A stretch of DNA of 64,000 bases from Paramecium pentaurelia (Eukaryota; Ciliophora; Oligohymenophorea; Peniculida; Parameciidae): positions 62,001-126,000 of the forward strand of contig CAJJDO010000036.1 in assembly GCA_905183005.1 (NCBI GenBank). The letters are read 5' to 3'. The notes beneath the pieces are model-generated. The model saw only the letters and a program-made list of their open reading frames with translations. It did no database searches and was not told the DNA's origin. Shown piece after piece: positions 26,638 through 38,797 of this stretch. The translations under genes were made by a program, and so were the position numbers. The stretch's first letter is position 1. Each line of letters opens with the position of its first letter.

Positions 26638-27529
26638 TCAAAATGATCTAAAATTTTTATCTATTTTAATGCATGCATCTTCCAATAATTTTAACAATGC
26701 TTCAGTTGTAGCTTCTCTCTCTCTTCTTTCAAAATTGATGTCTTATTACAATTTACCATGAACATCTTCAATCATTCTAAATATCTTTCCCTATGTTTCT
26801 TCTCTAACTTTCTTTTCAATTAATAATTAATCAGAGAACTTATTAATTTCAGAATCAATCTATTCAGATAAAGATTCAGCTGATTCTTCTCTAAATTTAA
26901 TATTAATTAAATAAAATACCTTGATTATCTTTCTTAATCTAATTAATTTTTTACTACTTAGATTTATTATAAGACCTCAGCTATTTTTGCTTAACTTCTA
27001 TCTTCATATTAATGGGTATTTCTGGTAATTGTTAATGTAATTTATGCAAATCTTTCGTCTATTTGCTTTTATAACTTTGTTTCTGCTGATCCTCTAGCAT
27101 TTTTTTCTTATTCAAATGAAAGTGCAACATTATCAGATAATATTCTAAAATCTTTCTCTTTTTTATCATCAAATGCCTATAATAATAAGAAATATTTACC
27201 TCTCTCTCAGATTTTTAATTATGTGCATGATCTTACAATTTAAGTACTTAATCTTTAAGTACTTTAAATCTTTACTCATCCTTTGGTTTTTCTTATGATA
27301 AGACATCTTCAATAATTTTAATTCTTTCATCTAATACTTCTCTCTTCTCCAATTTATCTTTGTCAATTCCATTCTGAATATGATTCCATTTATCAGATAA
27401 TAACTTGATTCTTTATCTAGATGGTGAATCTAAGTCTTAACTTAAATAATTGACAGTCGACCTTTGGGGACTTGATAATTATGATCTTGATAATTTTGAT
27501 GTTGTAAGTTTGGATGTAGAAAGGAGCAT
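26638..27529 (-). CDS. SF-assemblin / beta-giardin family protein
   Basis: Component of striated microtubule-associated fibres that anchor basal bodies in protists. The protein (about 280 aa) is Ser-rich and basic at the N-terminus (LLSTSKLTTSKLSRS), then entirely helical with the regular hydrophobic/charged periodicity of the family. It ends in the characteristic block EREATTEALLKLLEDACIKI followed by DKNFRSF. Two introns (23 nt after KSEREV-type sequence and 29 nt near ERQSR) give one continuous frame. In Paramecium such proteins build the striated (kinetodesmal) rootlets of the ciliary basal bodies. Confidence 0.85.
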
Positions 27530-27910
27530 AATAAAATGATATTTTCTAAAATAAATTTATTTACGATTTATTTCATTACATTACTTTATAAATTGCTATT
27601 TTTGTTTAATATTAAAATTCTAAGTTTTTTCAAATTAGTTAAATCATCTTAAGCCTTTATTTATTACAAATAATCATTATAATATTAGATTAGATTTTTG
27701 AACAATTAATCTTCATAAAATTCTATGTCAAAGTTATTTTAGAATAATTTTCAGATTCAAATTAAATGATTTCTTCATTGTAAATTAATTATAAAATTTA
27801 AAATCACTCAATTATTAACTCTTATTTAATAGGAGTATTGTTATAGAGTATATTTTAATTTTAAAGTATTACAAAATTGAGAAATAAATTAAATTTATTT
27901 AACAAATTAA
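27530..27910. other. Divergent intergenic region
   Basis: About 380 bp, AT-rich, between divergent SF-assemblin and kinesin-like genes. Presumably a pair of promoters; nothing else seen. Confidence 0.5.
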
Positions 27911-29880
27911 ATGATGTAATTTAAGAGTTTAGAAGAGCAAATACAATATTAAGAAAAGAATATAGAATATTTGTAACAATAAAATTTTGATTTGCAAAAC
28001 CAAATTTCACAATTCTCTTAATTTTAATAGTTAGGAATTACTATTGATGCATTTTAGTCTTTGTAAAATAATAGTAAAGAATAATTACAACAAATTAAAT
28101 AATTACAAAAGGAGAATAAAAATTTACTTAAATAGATTCAAAACAATCAAGTGAAATATTATGATAAAACATTGTCGAATTTATAATAAGAAAATGTGAA
28201 ATTGAAGAATGAAATTAGATAACTACGTCAAAGGATATCATCACCTTCCAAACTTGATAAATCAATTATTTAGTATAGTACACCATAAAAACAATTAAAT
28301 CCTAGTGCTATTCTTAAGTCTACAAAAGATCATCCAAAAGATGTTTCTAGTTTACTATTTATTAAAGGTTCTTAAAATTTCAAATCTCCATTTGTAGATA
28401 TTATAAAAGGAAAATATGAAAATGTTAAAGTAATCAAATAACTTAAATCAGGATTAGAATAATCATATTTTGATACATATCATTTTGATGTCATAAGTCA
28501 AGATCTCTAATATATTCTTCAATAATTAGATAGATAACATAGTATACATTAAGGTAAAGGACTTCTATTATCTAATTAATTATGTTTGATTTATGGAGCA
28601 TCAAGGACAAATAAAAAGCATTTCCTAATCTAATATTTAGATACTTTAATAAGTCAAATAAAACAACAATTTGAAATCTTTTAATAAAATGAAGATTATA
28701 AATAATTAACAGTAAAAATAATATATGAAGAATTCTTTAATGGCTAATCTAAACATCCTAGTGATAATGAAATACTTATTAACAAAGAAAAAAGTAAAAA
28801 AGATAATGAAAGCAAAGTAAGAGAGATTGAATTATCAATTTCTAAATTGAGATTAATAATTCTTAACAAACTTAAAATGACAATAAAGGACAATAGTAAG
28901 AAATATGTTAAAATAAGAAAACTTTATATTGAAACTGAATTATAATTTAACAAAGAAACTCAAGTAAAAAAGTTTATTGTATTTACATCAAATGCAAATT
29001 TAAATTAAAAATAATTTTAAAATGCTGAAGAAGGTTTAAATGAATCTTTAGCTATGAAGGATAAAGGAAAGGAATTAACATAAATATTAAGATGGCCATA
29101 ATTGTAAATTTCTATGGTATTATGCATTCATCCTACAATTCCAGATTACGCTTTGACAATTAATACTTTTTAATTATGTAAATTTATTAGGAATTTGAAA
29201 TTAGTATCAGATTCTCCTTAAAGTTCTGATAAATTTTAATAAATTTTAGAAAACAATAATGTATAATATTATTTTATATTAATAGAAATAACTTGAACAA
29301 AAGATAAAACAATTAAGAGAAAAAATAAAGAATTTAGAATCTGAAAATTATAGAGTTAAAAAGTAAAGTTTAATTTTAGAAGCAGAAAATGAGGAAGCTG
29401 TTGATAAAAATAGGAGATTGAAATAATAATTAGCAAATCTAACAGGTTAGCTGTAATAATTGCAAATGAATTTTTAACAATAGATTTCAGCTAAGAAATC
29501 ATTAACTTTGTCTAAAACTAAAAGTGCTGTTGTAGCTGATAATAAAACTATATAGACTCTTGAAAAGGCAGCCAGAAGCATATCTGTTTTATTGTCTTAA
29601 AATAGCAAGACAGATTTGAGTGTTAGTCCTTCAAAAGTTTAAAAGACACTACCTTCAGATTTACTTCTGGTATTATTATAAGAGTTATAAATTATAGCCT
29701 AATTTTTAAGAGAATCCTGATGATGAAGAGGATTATTAAGAAGAAGGAGAGGATGGATAAGAAGATGAAGATTAAATGGATGAAGAGGAAGCAAATTCAG
29801 AAGAGCCATCTGAAGAGGATGAATCAGAAGGATAAGATATTTAATAACCTAGAAAAGAGTCATCAATATCTATGATATGA
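27911..29880 (+). CDS. Kinesin-14-like protein with degenerate (pseudo)motor domain
   Basis: The N-terminal 120 residues form a Gln-rich coiled coil, as in C-terminal-motor kinesins. A region with the order of a kinesin head follows. The P-loop equivalent is LCLIYGASRTNKKHFL instead of the consensus IFAYGQTGSGKTxTM, and near the end of the head ILRWPQLQISMVLCIHPT, then TINTFQLCKFIRNLKL, resembles the LGGNSKTLM...L.FA..V block. Switch I (SSRSH) and switch II (DLAGSE) are not recognisable. After a 25-nt intron there is a second coiled coil, then a very acidic Asp/Glu/Gln tail. It is likely a microtubule-binding partner without ATPase activity, in the manner of yeast Vik1. A relic of a true kinesin is an alternative. 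Confidence 0.5.
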
Positions 29881-29915
29881 AGTAATGTGTATTCGTTTTT
29901 GAATATTTTAATTAA

Positions 29916-31063
29916 ATGAAGATCATTCTATTGATTTTCTTGATTGGAGCCACATTTGCTAGAGATGAAGGCTTTTTCGCTTAATTAAGGAATAGTGATT
30001 TTGGAAAAACAATCATCTAAACACTTTAAGTTTAATTATCTCAAGAACATCCAGCAGACACAGTTGTTCATCTCTTGAAATAAATGAAAGATGACCTAAA
30101 CAATGAATAAAGAGTAGAAGATGAAGAAATAACTGGATAATTGAAAACATGTTAAGAAGCTTCAAGTGCTGCAGTTGCTGTATTAACTATTGCTAAAGAA
30201 CGTAAAGCTACATCAGAAGAAAGACTACCCTTACTATAATAGGAATAAAATGATAAGAAACAATAATTATTTGATAAGTAAGGAGAAGAATAAAGAAATT
30301 TGGATAGAATTTCTGTATTATAAGAAGCAAGAAATGTTTAAAGAGTAATTAATTATAAAATTAAATTAGCAAGAATTTGAGTAAAGAAGAGATGAATTAG
30401 TAGGATTAGTTTCTGCATTATAAGAAGCAAAGAAAATTTTATCTTAAGGAATTGGGGCTTTGAAAAAGAATAGTTTTGTTTAACTTAAAAATCATCATGA
30501 AAACTTTTTAAAATATTTCCCAAATAAGAAAGGATTTCATAGTATGGTTGATGTACTCTTAACTGTTTTATAAGAAGAAAATACACAAGAAAATGCTGCA
30601 TAAAAAGTTGTTAAAATTATTGATACTCTTGTTGATAGCATCTTTTAAGTATAAAAAGAAGAAATGAAAGCAGATGATGCTAGAGAATTAGATTTTTAAA
30701 CATAAAAAGAAAGATTACTTTTAGCAAATCGAAGATTGTCTGGAAGTGTTGCTGATTTAAATGCAGCTAATGAAAGAATTGGATAAAAAATATTAGAAAT
30801 CAAAAATGATATTTCAATTCAAGATTCTGTATTTATTAGTTTATAATTTTAAGATTATTTTCAATAAATCAACAGAATAGGCAGATTGGGATTAGACATG
30901 TAATGATACTGAAAAGGCACATAGACAATAAACTGAATAAAGGTAATTTAATTAATTATAAAATAGAAATGCTTAATTAGCCATTATTGTTGAATGCATT
31001 GATATCTTTGAAACAAGATTCGATATGGAAACAAAAAGCTACATATAACGCCTTAGATTCTGA
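29916..31063 (+). CDS. Trichocyst matrix protein
   Basis: Second TMP of the window. A signal peptide (MKIILLIFLIGATFA) is followed by RDEGFFAQLRNSDFGKTIIQ and long heptad-repeat helices rich in Gln, Glu, Ala and Lys (for example TIAKERKATSEERLPLLQQE). Three introns (25 nt each, one about 24 nt) are placed where TGA would otherwise interrupt. The layout matches a proTMP that would be cleaved into two mature coiled-coil polypeptides in the maturing granule. It starts only 35 bp after the stop of the kinesin-like gene and lies 66 bp ahead of another TMP in the same orientation. Confidence 0.85.
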
Positions 31064-31129
31064 ATCAAATATAATTGACATAATATAATAGCAATAAAAA
31101 CGGATTTCTAATATTATTTATTATTCATA

Positions 31130-32401
31130 ATGAAGATTTCTATAGTACTACCAATCCTTCTAATCATAGGAAGTATGGCTGCTGATTTTGATCAATAAGT
31201 GGAAGAATTATAGAACTCCAACTTTGGTTAAACAATATTACAAACAATTTTAATGGAATTGTAAACAGGTGATCCAGTAGTCTCTAACCTAATTAATATG
31301 ATCTAAGGCTTGGAAACAACTTTAGAGAATGAATAAGAAAGAGATGATAAAAGAATTGCTAGAATTACATAAAACTGTGATATTGACATTAATACTTTGA
31401 AAGATTAAATAAATTAAAATACTGTCAATTCATTAACACTTAAAAGTGAATTAGATAGTTTAAATCCTTAAAAAGTTTCAGCAGTAGCCAGTCTTGAAAG
31501 AAAAAATAATGAAATTAATGAACTTAAGACAGAGCTTAATTATTAAACACATAAGAGGGAAACAGAAACAGTGACCTATTAAGTAATATTAGATAATTTG
31601 GAACAAGCCCTTTTTGGTGTAAATTAAGTTAAAGGATATTTCAATAGCTATTTAGATGTACTTGTAAAAAATCGCAAAAGATTTGAAAAACCAGATTCAT
31701 CTTTCTTATAGGAGAATTATAGTTTTAAATATGATTAAACAGAGATGGATGATATAGAAGATTAAGGTGTGTAATTTACATCATTTACATAAGTGGCTGC
31801 AAAAGTAAATAAATTAAAACATCATGTAATATTATATTCTTATTTTAGGTTCATTTAGAAGGTTATAGAGCCATGATTGAAATGATGAGTCGTTTAGCCT
31901 CTAAAGCCTAAGATGAACCATCTTAAGCAGAAGTTCTTACAAGAAAAGTGCTCTCCATTTTAAAATAAATAGAAAATTATATATAATCTGAAAGAATCAG
32001 AGAAGATTAAGCTGAATCTCTTAGATAAGGAAATTTCGATTTGCTAAAAACTTTATTGTCAGATTAATTAGTTTAAGCAAATTAAGATAGAACATATATG
32101 GAAGGTGAAAATTATTGTAGTTATAAATTTAGGACTTGTTGAATCTTTGTCAACAAGAATTTAGTAAGCATCAAATGAAAAATTTGAAGTAGATTAAAAA
32201 ATAATCACTAAAACAAAAGAATTAGATAATAGAGAAACAGATTGTAGACTTAAAAAGAATGAATATGATACAGATACAGCTAATAGGTATTAAATAATAT
32301 AATATTTAAATAGAATTAAATAAAAGAGAGTAGTGGCAGTTGCTGTTGATCTTATCTCATCAAAATTAGGACAACTTAAGAGAAAATTGCTTGCAAATTG
32401 A
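31130..32401 (+). CDS. Trichocyst matrix protein (tandem neighbour)
   Basis: Third TMP. The signal peptide MKISIVLPILLIIGSMA is followed by ADFDQQVEELQNSNFGQTIL and coiled-coil sequence (ERKNNEINELKTELNYQTHK), then a Phe/Tyr/Asp-richer linker (ENYSFKYDQTEMDDIEDQG), as seen at the propeptide junction of TMP precursors, then a second helical half ending in VVAVAVDLISSKLGQLKRKL. Introns of 23, 28 and 27 nt were placed. It differs considerably from the preceding TMP in sequence, so the two belong to different TMP subfamilies rather than being a recent duplication. Confidence 0.85.
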
Positions 32402-32456
32402 GTTTCATATAAAAAATTAAAAACCAAATAATATATATCCTTTTGAATAATAAAAA

Positions 32457-33821
32457 TCATAGTTTTATGATAGAAGCTCCTTAAGATGGTTAGGTTGCAA
32501 AAATATGATCTTAGTTTTCAATATGATTGTAATAGAATTCAATAATCTATTATGAATAATATATAGTACTTTATTCTTAAAATTCTTAGCTTCTGTCTCT
32601 TTGACTAAACTAACAGTACAACCTCCCCATCCTGCTCCAGTTAATCTACTTCCCAATGCTCCATATTTTATACACAAACTTGTTAATTTATCAATGTTCT
32701 CTGATGAACATTCATATAGTTCTTTACAAGATTTCTAACTTTGATTCATCAATTAACCTAACAATATTGATTTAGCATCATCTGACATTTTTGAATCACA
32801 TATATTTTTGAATTTTATTACTCTTTAAGCTTCTTTTACTACATGAACCAATCTATTATAAGGATTTACACTTTTATTCTAATTTAATACTAATTCAAAA
32901 TAAGGAATATCAGCTAAAAGCACAGGTAATTTTAATTATTCCAATTATTCTAGATCTATTTCACCTTTTGGAATAAATTTACAAAGTTCTTCCATAGAAT
33001 CAAGTGATAATTGTAAATGATCCTATAATTATTTTAAAGTTTTAAAATTAGTTCCACTATTTAAAGCCAATTCTATTAATTTAATTCCAATTCTACATTC
33101 AACTACTCTTTTATTATAATGTTTTCCAAGTGTTTCCAACTTAATTGATTCTGTCAATGAATTAGCTATAATGAATGAATATCCTTTTGGTAAATTAACT
33201 TAAGTTAATCTTAATGGATCAAATTCAATATATAATGCAGATCCCTCTTATCCAAAAACAGAAATGGTTTAATCCATCCCTCCACAAGCAGTGCCAGCTT
33301 CTCTTTCAAATTTTATAATTTAATTGACAAACTAATGTCTATCAATATCTTATTGAGTTTTTCCACTAACTTGTAAACTCATTAAGGATGATGCCACGAC
33401 CAAAGATGATGATGAAGATAATCCTGATGAAAAAGGGACATTTCCACTAATCAATATTTTAATTCCTTAATTTGCATTCCCATATTAAATTCCTGCTCTA
33501 TATCCAGCAAGTACATATTTAACATAATTTTGGATTTCATTATATTCTTCTTTTGGATTCAGAGATAAATTGAATTGCTTAAATTATTAGTCATCAGCAT
33601 GCTAAATCTATATGTCATTTCCATCTATAGCAAATAACATAAAACAAGATTGTTCTAAAGCAAATGGCAAAACTCCATATCCCATATAATCGATGTGTTC
33701 ACCAATTAACTAACATTTATGATAAGATTACATTAACTCTACCAGGTGCTTTAACTAAAAATTGTGGCTGAATTCCATTATATCTCTGAGTAAACAAGTC
33801 AATCAATTATTAAATATTCAT
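32457..33821 (-). CDS. Galactokinase / GHMP sugar kinase
   Basis: ATP-dependent sugar-1-kinase of the GHMP superfamily, expected to phosphorylate galactose or N-acetylgalactosamine for the Leloir pathway in the cytosol. All motifs are present: motif 1 APGRVNLIGEHIDYMGYGVL (formed across a 22-nt intron), the ATP-binding motif PFSSGLSSSSSLV, GTACGGMDQ, and motif 3 LGSRLTGAGWGGCTVSLV. The C-terminus after a 23-nt intron, HIFATQPSQGASI, fits the family end. Length is about 440 aa, normal for galactokinase/GalNAc kinase. Convergent with the TMP gene, 55 bp apart. Confidence 0.9.
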
Positions 33822-33943
33822 TTTTAATATTATTAATAATTTAACCTTTTTTAATTCTAATATATACTTGATTAATGATATAATAGATAATCAGTAACTA
33901 AATACAATTAATATTATAATAAACTATATTTATCTTTTATCAT

Positions 33944-34666
33944 TCATTTTTTTTATTCTTAATCTATTTTAATTAGTTTTTAATCTAAATTTGTTGCTGC
34001 CTTTATTTTATCTAAAGCATTTTTCCACATTTGTCCTCCCCATTAAACTGTCAAAAACAGACCTGTAGCCTCTGTACATATAGTCTTATTTTGATCATAT
34101 ATTTTTGCCTTAAGAAATACTTTTCTACCTTCAATTTTTTCAATTTCTGCTGTTATCATATAATCATGATTAGTTTTCACAGGTTTTCTATAATTTATAT
34201 TTAAATTTGCTGTTGCTGTAGGAATTTATCCACTTGCCAAGTAGCTTAATTAACCAAAAGCATTATCTATTAATGTTGCTAACAACCCTCCATGAACAAT
34301 TGAACTATGCCCTTATAAATGATCAGCTGCATTAAATACGAAATGCAAATGAATTTTATCTTCAGATTCTAGATTGTCACTATATATTTTTTATTCTAAT
34401 TTATCTGGATAGTATATTTTAAACACATTCAAAGCTTCATTGTGTTAAGCTATGAAATTGTGTAAAAAGTGTTTATCAGGAGAAGAATGCATTAATTCAA
34501 TTACTTTTGGTTATATATAGTTTCCTTCTTCTAACATTGATTTAAAACTGTGATCATCGTTTTTTTGACTTTTATTATTTATGAAAGCTTTGATATACGG
34601 ATAATATCTTTCAAAAGTAAAGCCTCCAGCAAATGCTAATCCATATAACAATATATTTTTTTTCAT
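33944..34666 (-). CDS. Hotdog-fold acyl-CoA thioesterase (PaaI/THEM4-like)
   Basis: 240 aa without introns. The signature HGGLLATLIDNAFGQL is that of PaaI/THEM-type hotdog thioesterases, where the His-Gly-Gly and the Asp contribute to the active site. It is followed by TATANLNINYRKPV and the strand EKIEGRKVFLKAKIYDQNKT, as in the family. The N-terminus (MKKNILLYGLAFAGGFTFER) has a hydrophobic stretch followed by a basic residue, suggesting a membrane anchor or organelle targeting. It likely hydrolyses fatty acyl-CoA thioesters. The organelle (mitochondrion or ER) is inferred only. Confidence 0.8.
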
Positions 34667-34942
34667 AAATATAATTTATTAATATAGTATCAATGCTGTT
34701 CATTAATCAAATTGCTTCAATAATTCAATTAAATTGCATTATCTAATTATATAATTGTAAATATTTTATAAATGACTTGAAAAATCAATTAAAAATATTA
34801 TTATGCCTGGTTACCATGAAGATCTTAAATGTATAAGAACTTATAGAATGAAATTTCAAACTTATCATAATATTATATGATGGCATATTAAATAAATATA
34901 TATTGTTTTAAACAAGAATTAATTTACAAGAAATTTTCAACA

Positions 34943-35934
34943 ATGAAAGGAGCGATTGAATGTTTTAGTGATTTTTTATATCTTGAGTGTTATCTGTAAT
35001 ATCAGAAAACTTATTAATTATTGTAGAGCTTGGATTTTAGAAATATTAAGTTTGATTTGCCTGACAATTACTATTTGTTTCATTTTTAGGAATCGATGTA
35101 GAAAATTATAGAGCAATTCAACGAAAATATTAATACTTATTATGTTTTCACTCATTTGTATTATATTAGTAATAATTAGTTTATTTTGTATATAATCTAA
35201 CAAGAAAGCATAGAACATTTTATTTTCTTGAGGAATTATTTTTTTAAGTATATTAAGCTTACTTAATTTTCTATTTTGGAAAAAAATTAGTTGTAGGTTC
35301 ATCTTAAAGAAAAAATCTAAATATAATTCGAATAATCTTTGGAGTTCTCATAATCCTAGATGTTACTACTTTTATTATGTCTGTTATAGAAGCAATTTCT
35401 AAGTAATAAATGTGTAAATGTAAGTTAAAATATATAAAATTAGATTAGAAATGTCATTTACAGTTTTCAGATCTGTTAGCCTAATCACATAAATAGGGTT
35501 TCTAGTTGTTGTCTAAAAATTAAATAAAAAATTTTAGTAAAATTTATAAAATCTCCTCATAAATGAATAGTAAACCAAGCAATAAAAATCTCATTTCTTT
35601 TAGTTAAAGTATTGAATATTTATTAATTTAAAGAATATTGTGTTATATAAGCCTAATTGGATCAGTAATTTTGTTGATAGTCAATTTTTTATATATGATT
35701 TCAGATGATTGTAGAATTATTGAGCATTATGGAGATGAAGGATAAAATCTCTCAGATTCATTGAATGCTTTGGTTCATGGAATAGTTAAACTATCTACAT
35801 ATTTTTTGCCAATTATTCTAACTTTAGTTTTATTTAGAACTAAAAATAAAAAAGAAATACGAAGAAATTCTGTTTTTGAAGCTGAAGATTTAAGTTATCA
35901 GTCCTATTTTTAAGGATTAACTTTATAAAGATGA
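34943..35934 (+). CDS. Multi-pass membrane protein, possibly seven-TM
   Basis: About 300 aa in a model with two introns (31 nt removing a frame break after CFSDFLYLECYL, 22 nt in the second TM). Hydrophobic segments are visible around WILEILSLICLTITICFIF, ILILIMFSLIFYFVY, FFQVYQAYLIFYF, IIRIIFGVLIILDVTTFIM, a long Lys/Ser/Gln loop, then RILCYISLIGSVILLIVNFL and LSTYFLPIILTLVLF. Six or seven TMs with a large loop before the last two recall receptor-like proteins, but no specific family motif was recognised. The function is unknown. Confidence 0.55.
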
Positions 35935-36177
35935 TTATAAATTTTAATTAAAAATATTAAATTAAATTATTCTAACATTCTTTTTAATTGAAAATCATTG
36001 ATTTATACCTTTTCTAAATTATATTTTTACTTAAAAATCTATTTCAATTCTATATATTTAACAGTATTTTACTAATATGAAATAATCCAAAAAAACCACT
36101 AAAATTATTTATTAGCTCTTTTTATGGAATTTTTATAATTAATCAATCAATATATTTTATATAAAAAATTTTAATAA

Positions 36178-36877
36178 TCATTATATTTAAGGTAATCTAT
36201 ATTAATTTTTAGCATATAAAACCAAAAGATGAACAAAAGTATTTGTACGTTATTTTCTTTTTTTATTTCCTCCTTTTTCTTTTTCCTTTTTTCTATCCAC
36301 AAAATAATAATGTAATATTATTTAAATTTTTCTCCATAACATTTTTCCTGGAGTAATCACAAATGCTAAAGGATTTCTTCTTTTTATTTCTTCAGACATT
36401 GCAAATACCCACGAATTAATCTCAAATAAAAATGGAAATTCTTACTTATAATGGTTAAGCATAAAAATCCATAGATCTAGTTTTCATAATCAAAGAAAAG
36501 CATAACCAAGGCTCTAATTTATCATTGTATGATTTTCTAAGGACATCTGTTACTTTCCCGTAGAGTAAACCTCTTATATCGGAAACTGAATAGGAATTTA
36601 CAGATTTTGGATCATTAATATGTTTATTATTTTGAGCCCATCTAAATGTCCCATCATTGGCTAAAATAAAAAATCTTTCTATTCTTCCATTTGAAGATTT
36701 ATTGCATTTAGTTAGTTAATCACCCAACATGACAGTTCTATAGGCAGCATTAAGAAGACTAACGTTTTTTAATTTTTATGATTTTGTTAGAGATACTGTC
36801 ATATTTTATCCTTATTTTATTTGTGATGGATTTAATTAAGATTTTGAGAATTTTAGACTTGCTTATTATGATTAAAA

Positions 36878-36930
<53 letters not shown>

Positions 36931-37663
36931 ATTATGATTAGACAGTATTGATTTTTGGTTGACTATTTCCAGTTATACCCATAATTTATGATCCAAATTA
37001 ACCACTATTTTTTAATGGCTGCTATTCATAATTATTTGCATACACTGTTTAATACTTTTACTATTAGAAATCTTTTTATTCAATTTGATTATTTTGAGAA
37101 TAGTTACTTTGCAAAGGATTATTAAATTATTGATATTGATTATTTTAATGCTAATTAGAATTTTACCCTCTAACCATATAATTTTATTAATCATTTGTTG
37201 AGTGATATGATTGAATATTCAATTAATTTTAATAATCATTATTAACCTAACTTTATTATGAATTATATTATGAATTAATTGAATCAAACTATTTTTATCT
37301 ATTAGATAAAGACTATGGTTATTGTTAAGTTAAATAATGTGAATTTTAAATTTATTAATTGTATGTTTAATTAGTTTAAAATTTGGAATTAAATTGTGGC
37401 TATTAGAAAAGTTATTGTCCTTAATCATCTTCTTGTTTTAACTAATCAAGATAATTGAAAAATGGTTGTAATTAAATTTTTAAACAAATTCTATTGAATT
37501 TCAATAAATGAGATTTGATAATATTTACTGATTCTTTTGTAAATGGTAAATTTTATAAATAGTTTTCATATGGTTATTGTTAGTCCAATAATTTTAAAGA
37601 ATGTTCAAGTTATGCAATAGATTATGATAATAAAGATGCATTCTCAACTTCCTATTAGGACAT
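36178..37663 (-). CDS. Gln/Asn-rich protein with C-terminal PH-like domain
   Basis: The N-terminal half is Gln/Asn/Ser-rich prion-like sequence, with a run of Gln from a (TAA)n array. The C-terminal half contains a PH-like fold pattern: GRIERFFILANDGTFRWAQN, SVSDIRGLLYGKVTDVL, EPWLCFSLIMKTRSMDFYA and, after a 25-nt intron, INSWVFAMSEEIKRRNP (the terminal Trp helix of PH domains). It may bind phosphoinositides or a protein partner. It starts at MSQQEVENASLLS. The C-terminal end is uncertain: the frame runs on through a Lys-rich stretch to the first TGA at 36178. Confidence 0.6.
36881..36928 (-). repeat. Short (TAA)n array encoding polyglutamine
   Basis: About 15 TTA units on the plus strand. 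In the coding frame of the PH-like gene they read as TAA (Gln). It is a shorter analogue of the giant array at 1921-2625. Confidence 0.85.
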
Positions 37664-37832
37664 TTGATGATAGCAATATTAGATTGCCCTCTTGAGTCTT
37701 AATTTTAAAGCGAGTTTCCAAAATTCATCTTGTTATTTAACTGTTAAAGGCTATGATAATAATTACTAATTCTTTTAATAATTCAATTATTATTCTAATT
37801 TTTATAATGATGTTGTTATCTAAATTAAAAAT

Positions 37833-38747
37833 TCATTAAATATATACTTCTCTAGCACATTATAATTTTTTTTCACAATCTTTAAATAAAATTTCTGGAC
37901 TTATTCCCCTCAATTCAGGGGATTGCATACATTTTTACAATTATTATACATAATCCTTACAATCCATTCTTTCATTTTATGCAATAGTTAAAATTCTTCT
38001 TAATGTAATGACAATAAACCCATTTTCTTTCTGGTCATACCATAATTTAAGAGCTTTTTGATGATACTTAAAAGCTAGAGCCATATCTCCACACAGTTCT
38101 CGATTCAATCCCATAGAAGAGTAGAAGCAAGCTAAACTCTATCCATCATCTATATTAGTATTATATAATTTCAGTACACTTTTATTCTAGATTTTCAAAA
38201 TTGCCATCTCCCATAGCTTCAAATGATTAAAATCTATAATAAATGTACATTAGTTCTTTAAATAATTGATATTACAATGGTGGTTAACTAAATATTAATT
38301 AATTTTACACAGAAAGGATTAATTGAATTGCTTAATCATTATAATCTTTACATTCTTGAAATTCTGTTGTTATCAACTTGATAATTGCCAAATTTCCCTA
38401 AATTTTGTTATCAAAACAATATTTACTAAAATCTTAATTAATAATGCACATTTGAAATCATTTTTTCTATCCAACATTGTGAATGCTTAAAGTAGCTTTT
38501 CAGTTGCTTATTTATAATCGCAATTATGAAAATAAATAATTCCTAAATTAGCTAGGATTATAGCCATTCTATCAATATCTTGAAATTTATATTTGATTTT
38601 ACCTCTTCCAGCTTCTTGAAAATTTAAAGCTTCTTCATATAATCTTATTGCTTAATTCATATCCCTTAATTAAAATTGACTATGAGCTTCCAATAGAAGT
38701 TGATTAAATTGAATTTGATTTATGTTAAGAGTGTCCTCCTAATACAT
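37833..38747 (-). CDS. TPR-like repeat protein
   Basis: About 285 aa of helical repeats with the TPR pattern. Examples are NLGIIYFHNCDYKQATEKLL, LACFYSSMGLNRELCGDMAL with AFKYHQKALKLWYDQKENGF, and AIRLYEEALNFQEAGRGKIK. TPR arrays mediate protein-protein contacts. Two introns were placed: 29 nt after LLIKIL, and 28 nt with the donor at GTACTG, which restores the frame into YDGQSLACFYSS. The start is MYQEDTLNINQ; an upstream in-frame ATG overlapping the neighbour's stop also exists but is less likely. It lies about 50 bp downstream of the beta-propeller gene on the same strand. Confidence 0.6.
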
Positions 38748-38797
38748 AATTTAAATTAAAATATTGAATCTAAAAATAAAAACAATGTGATTATATT

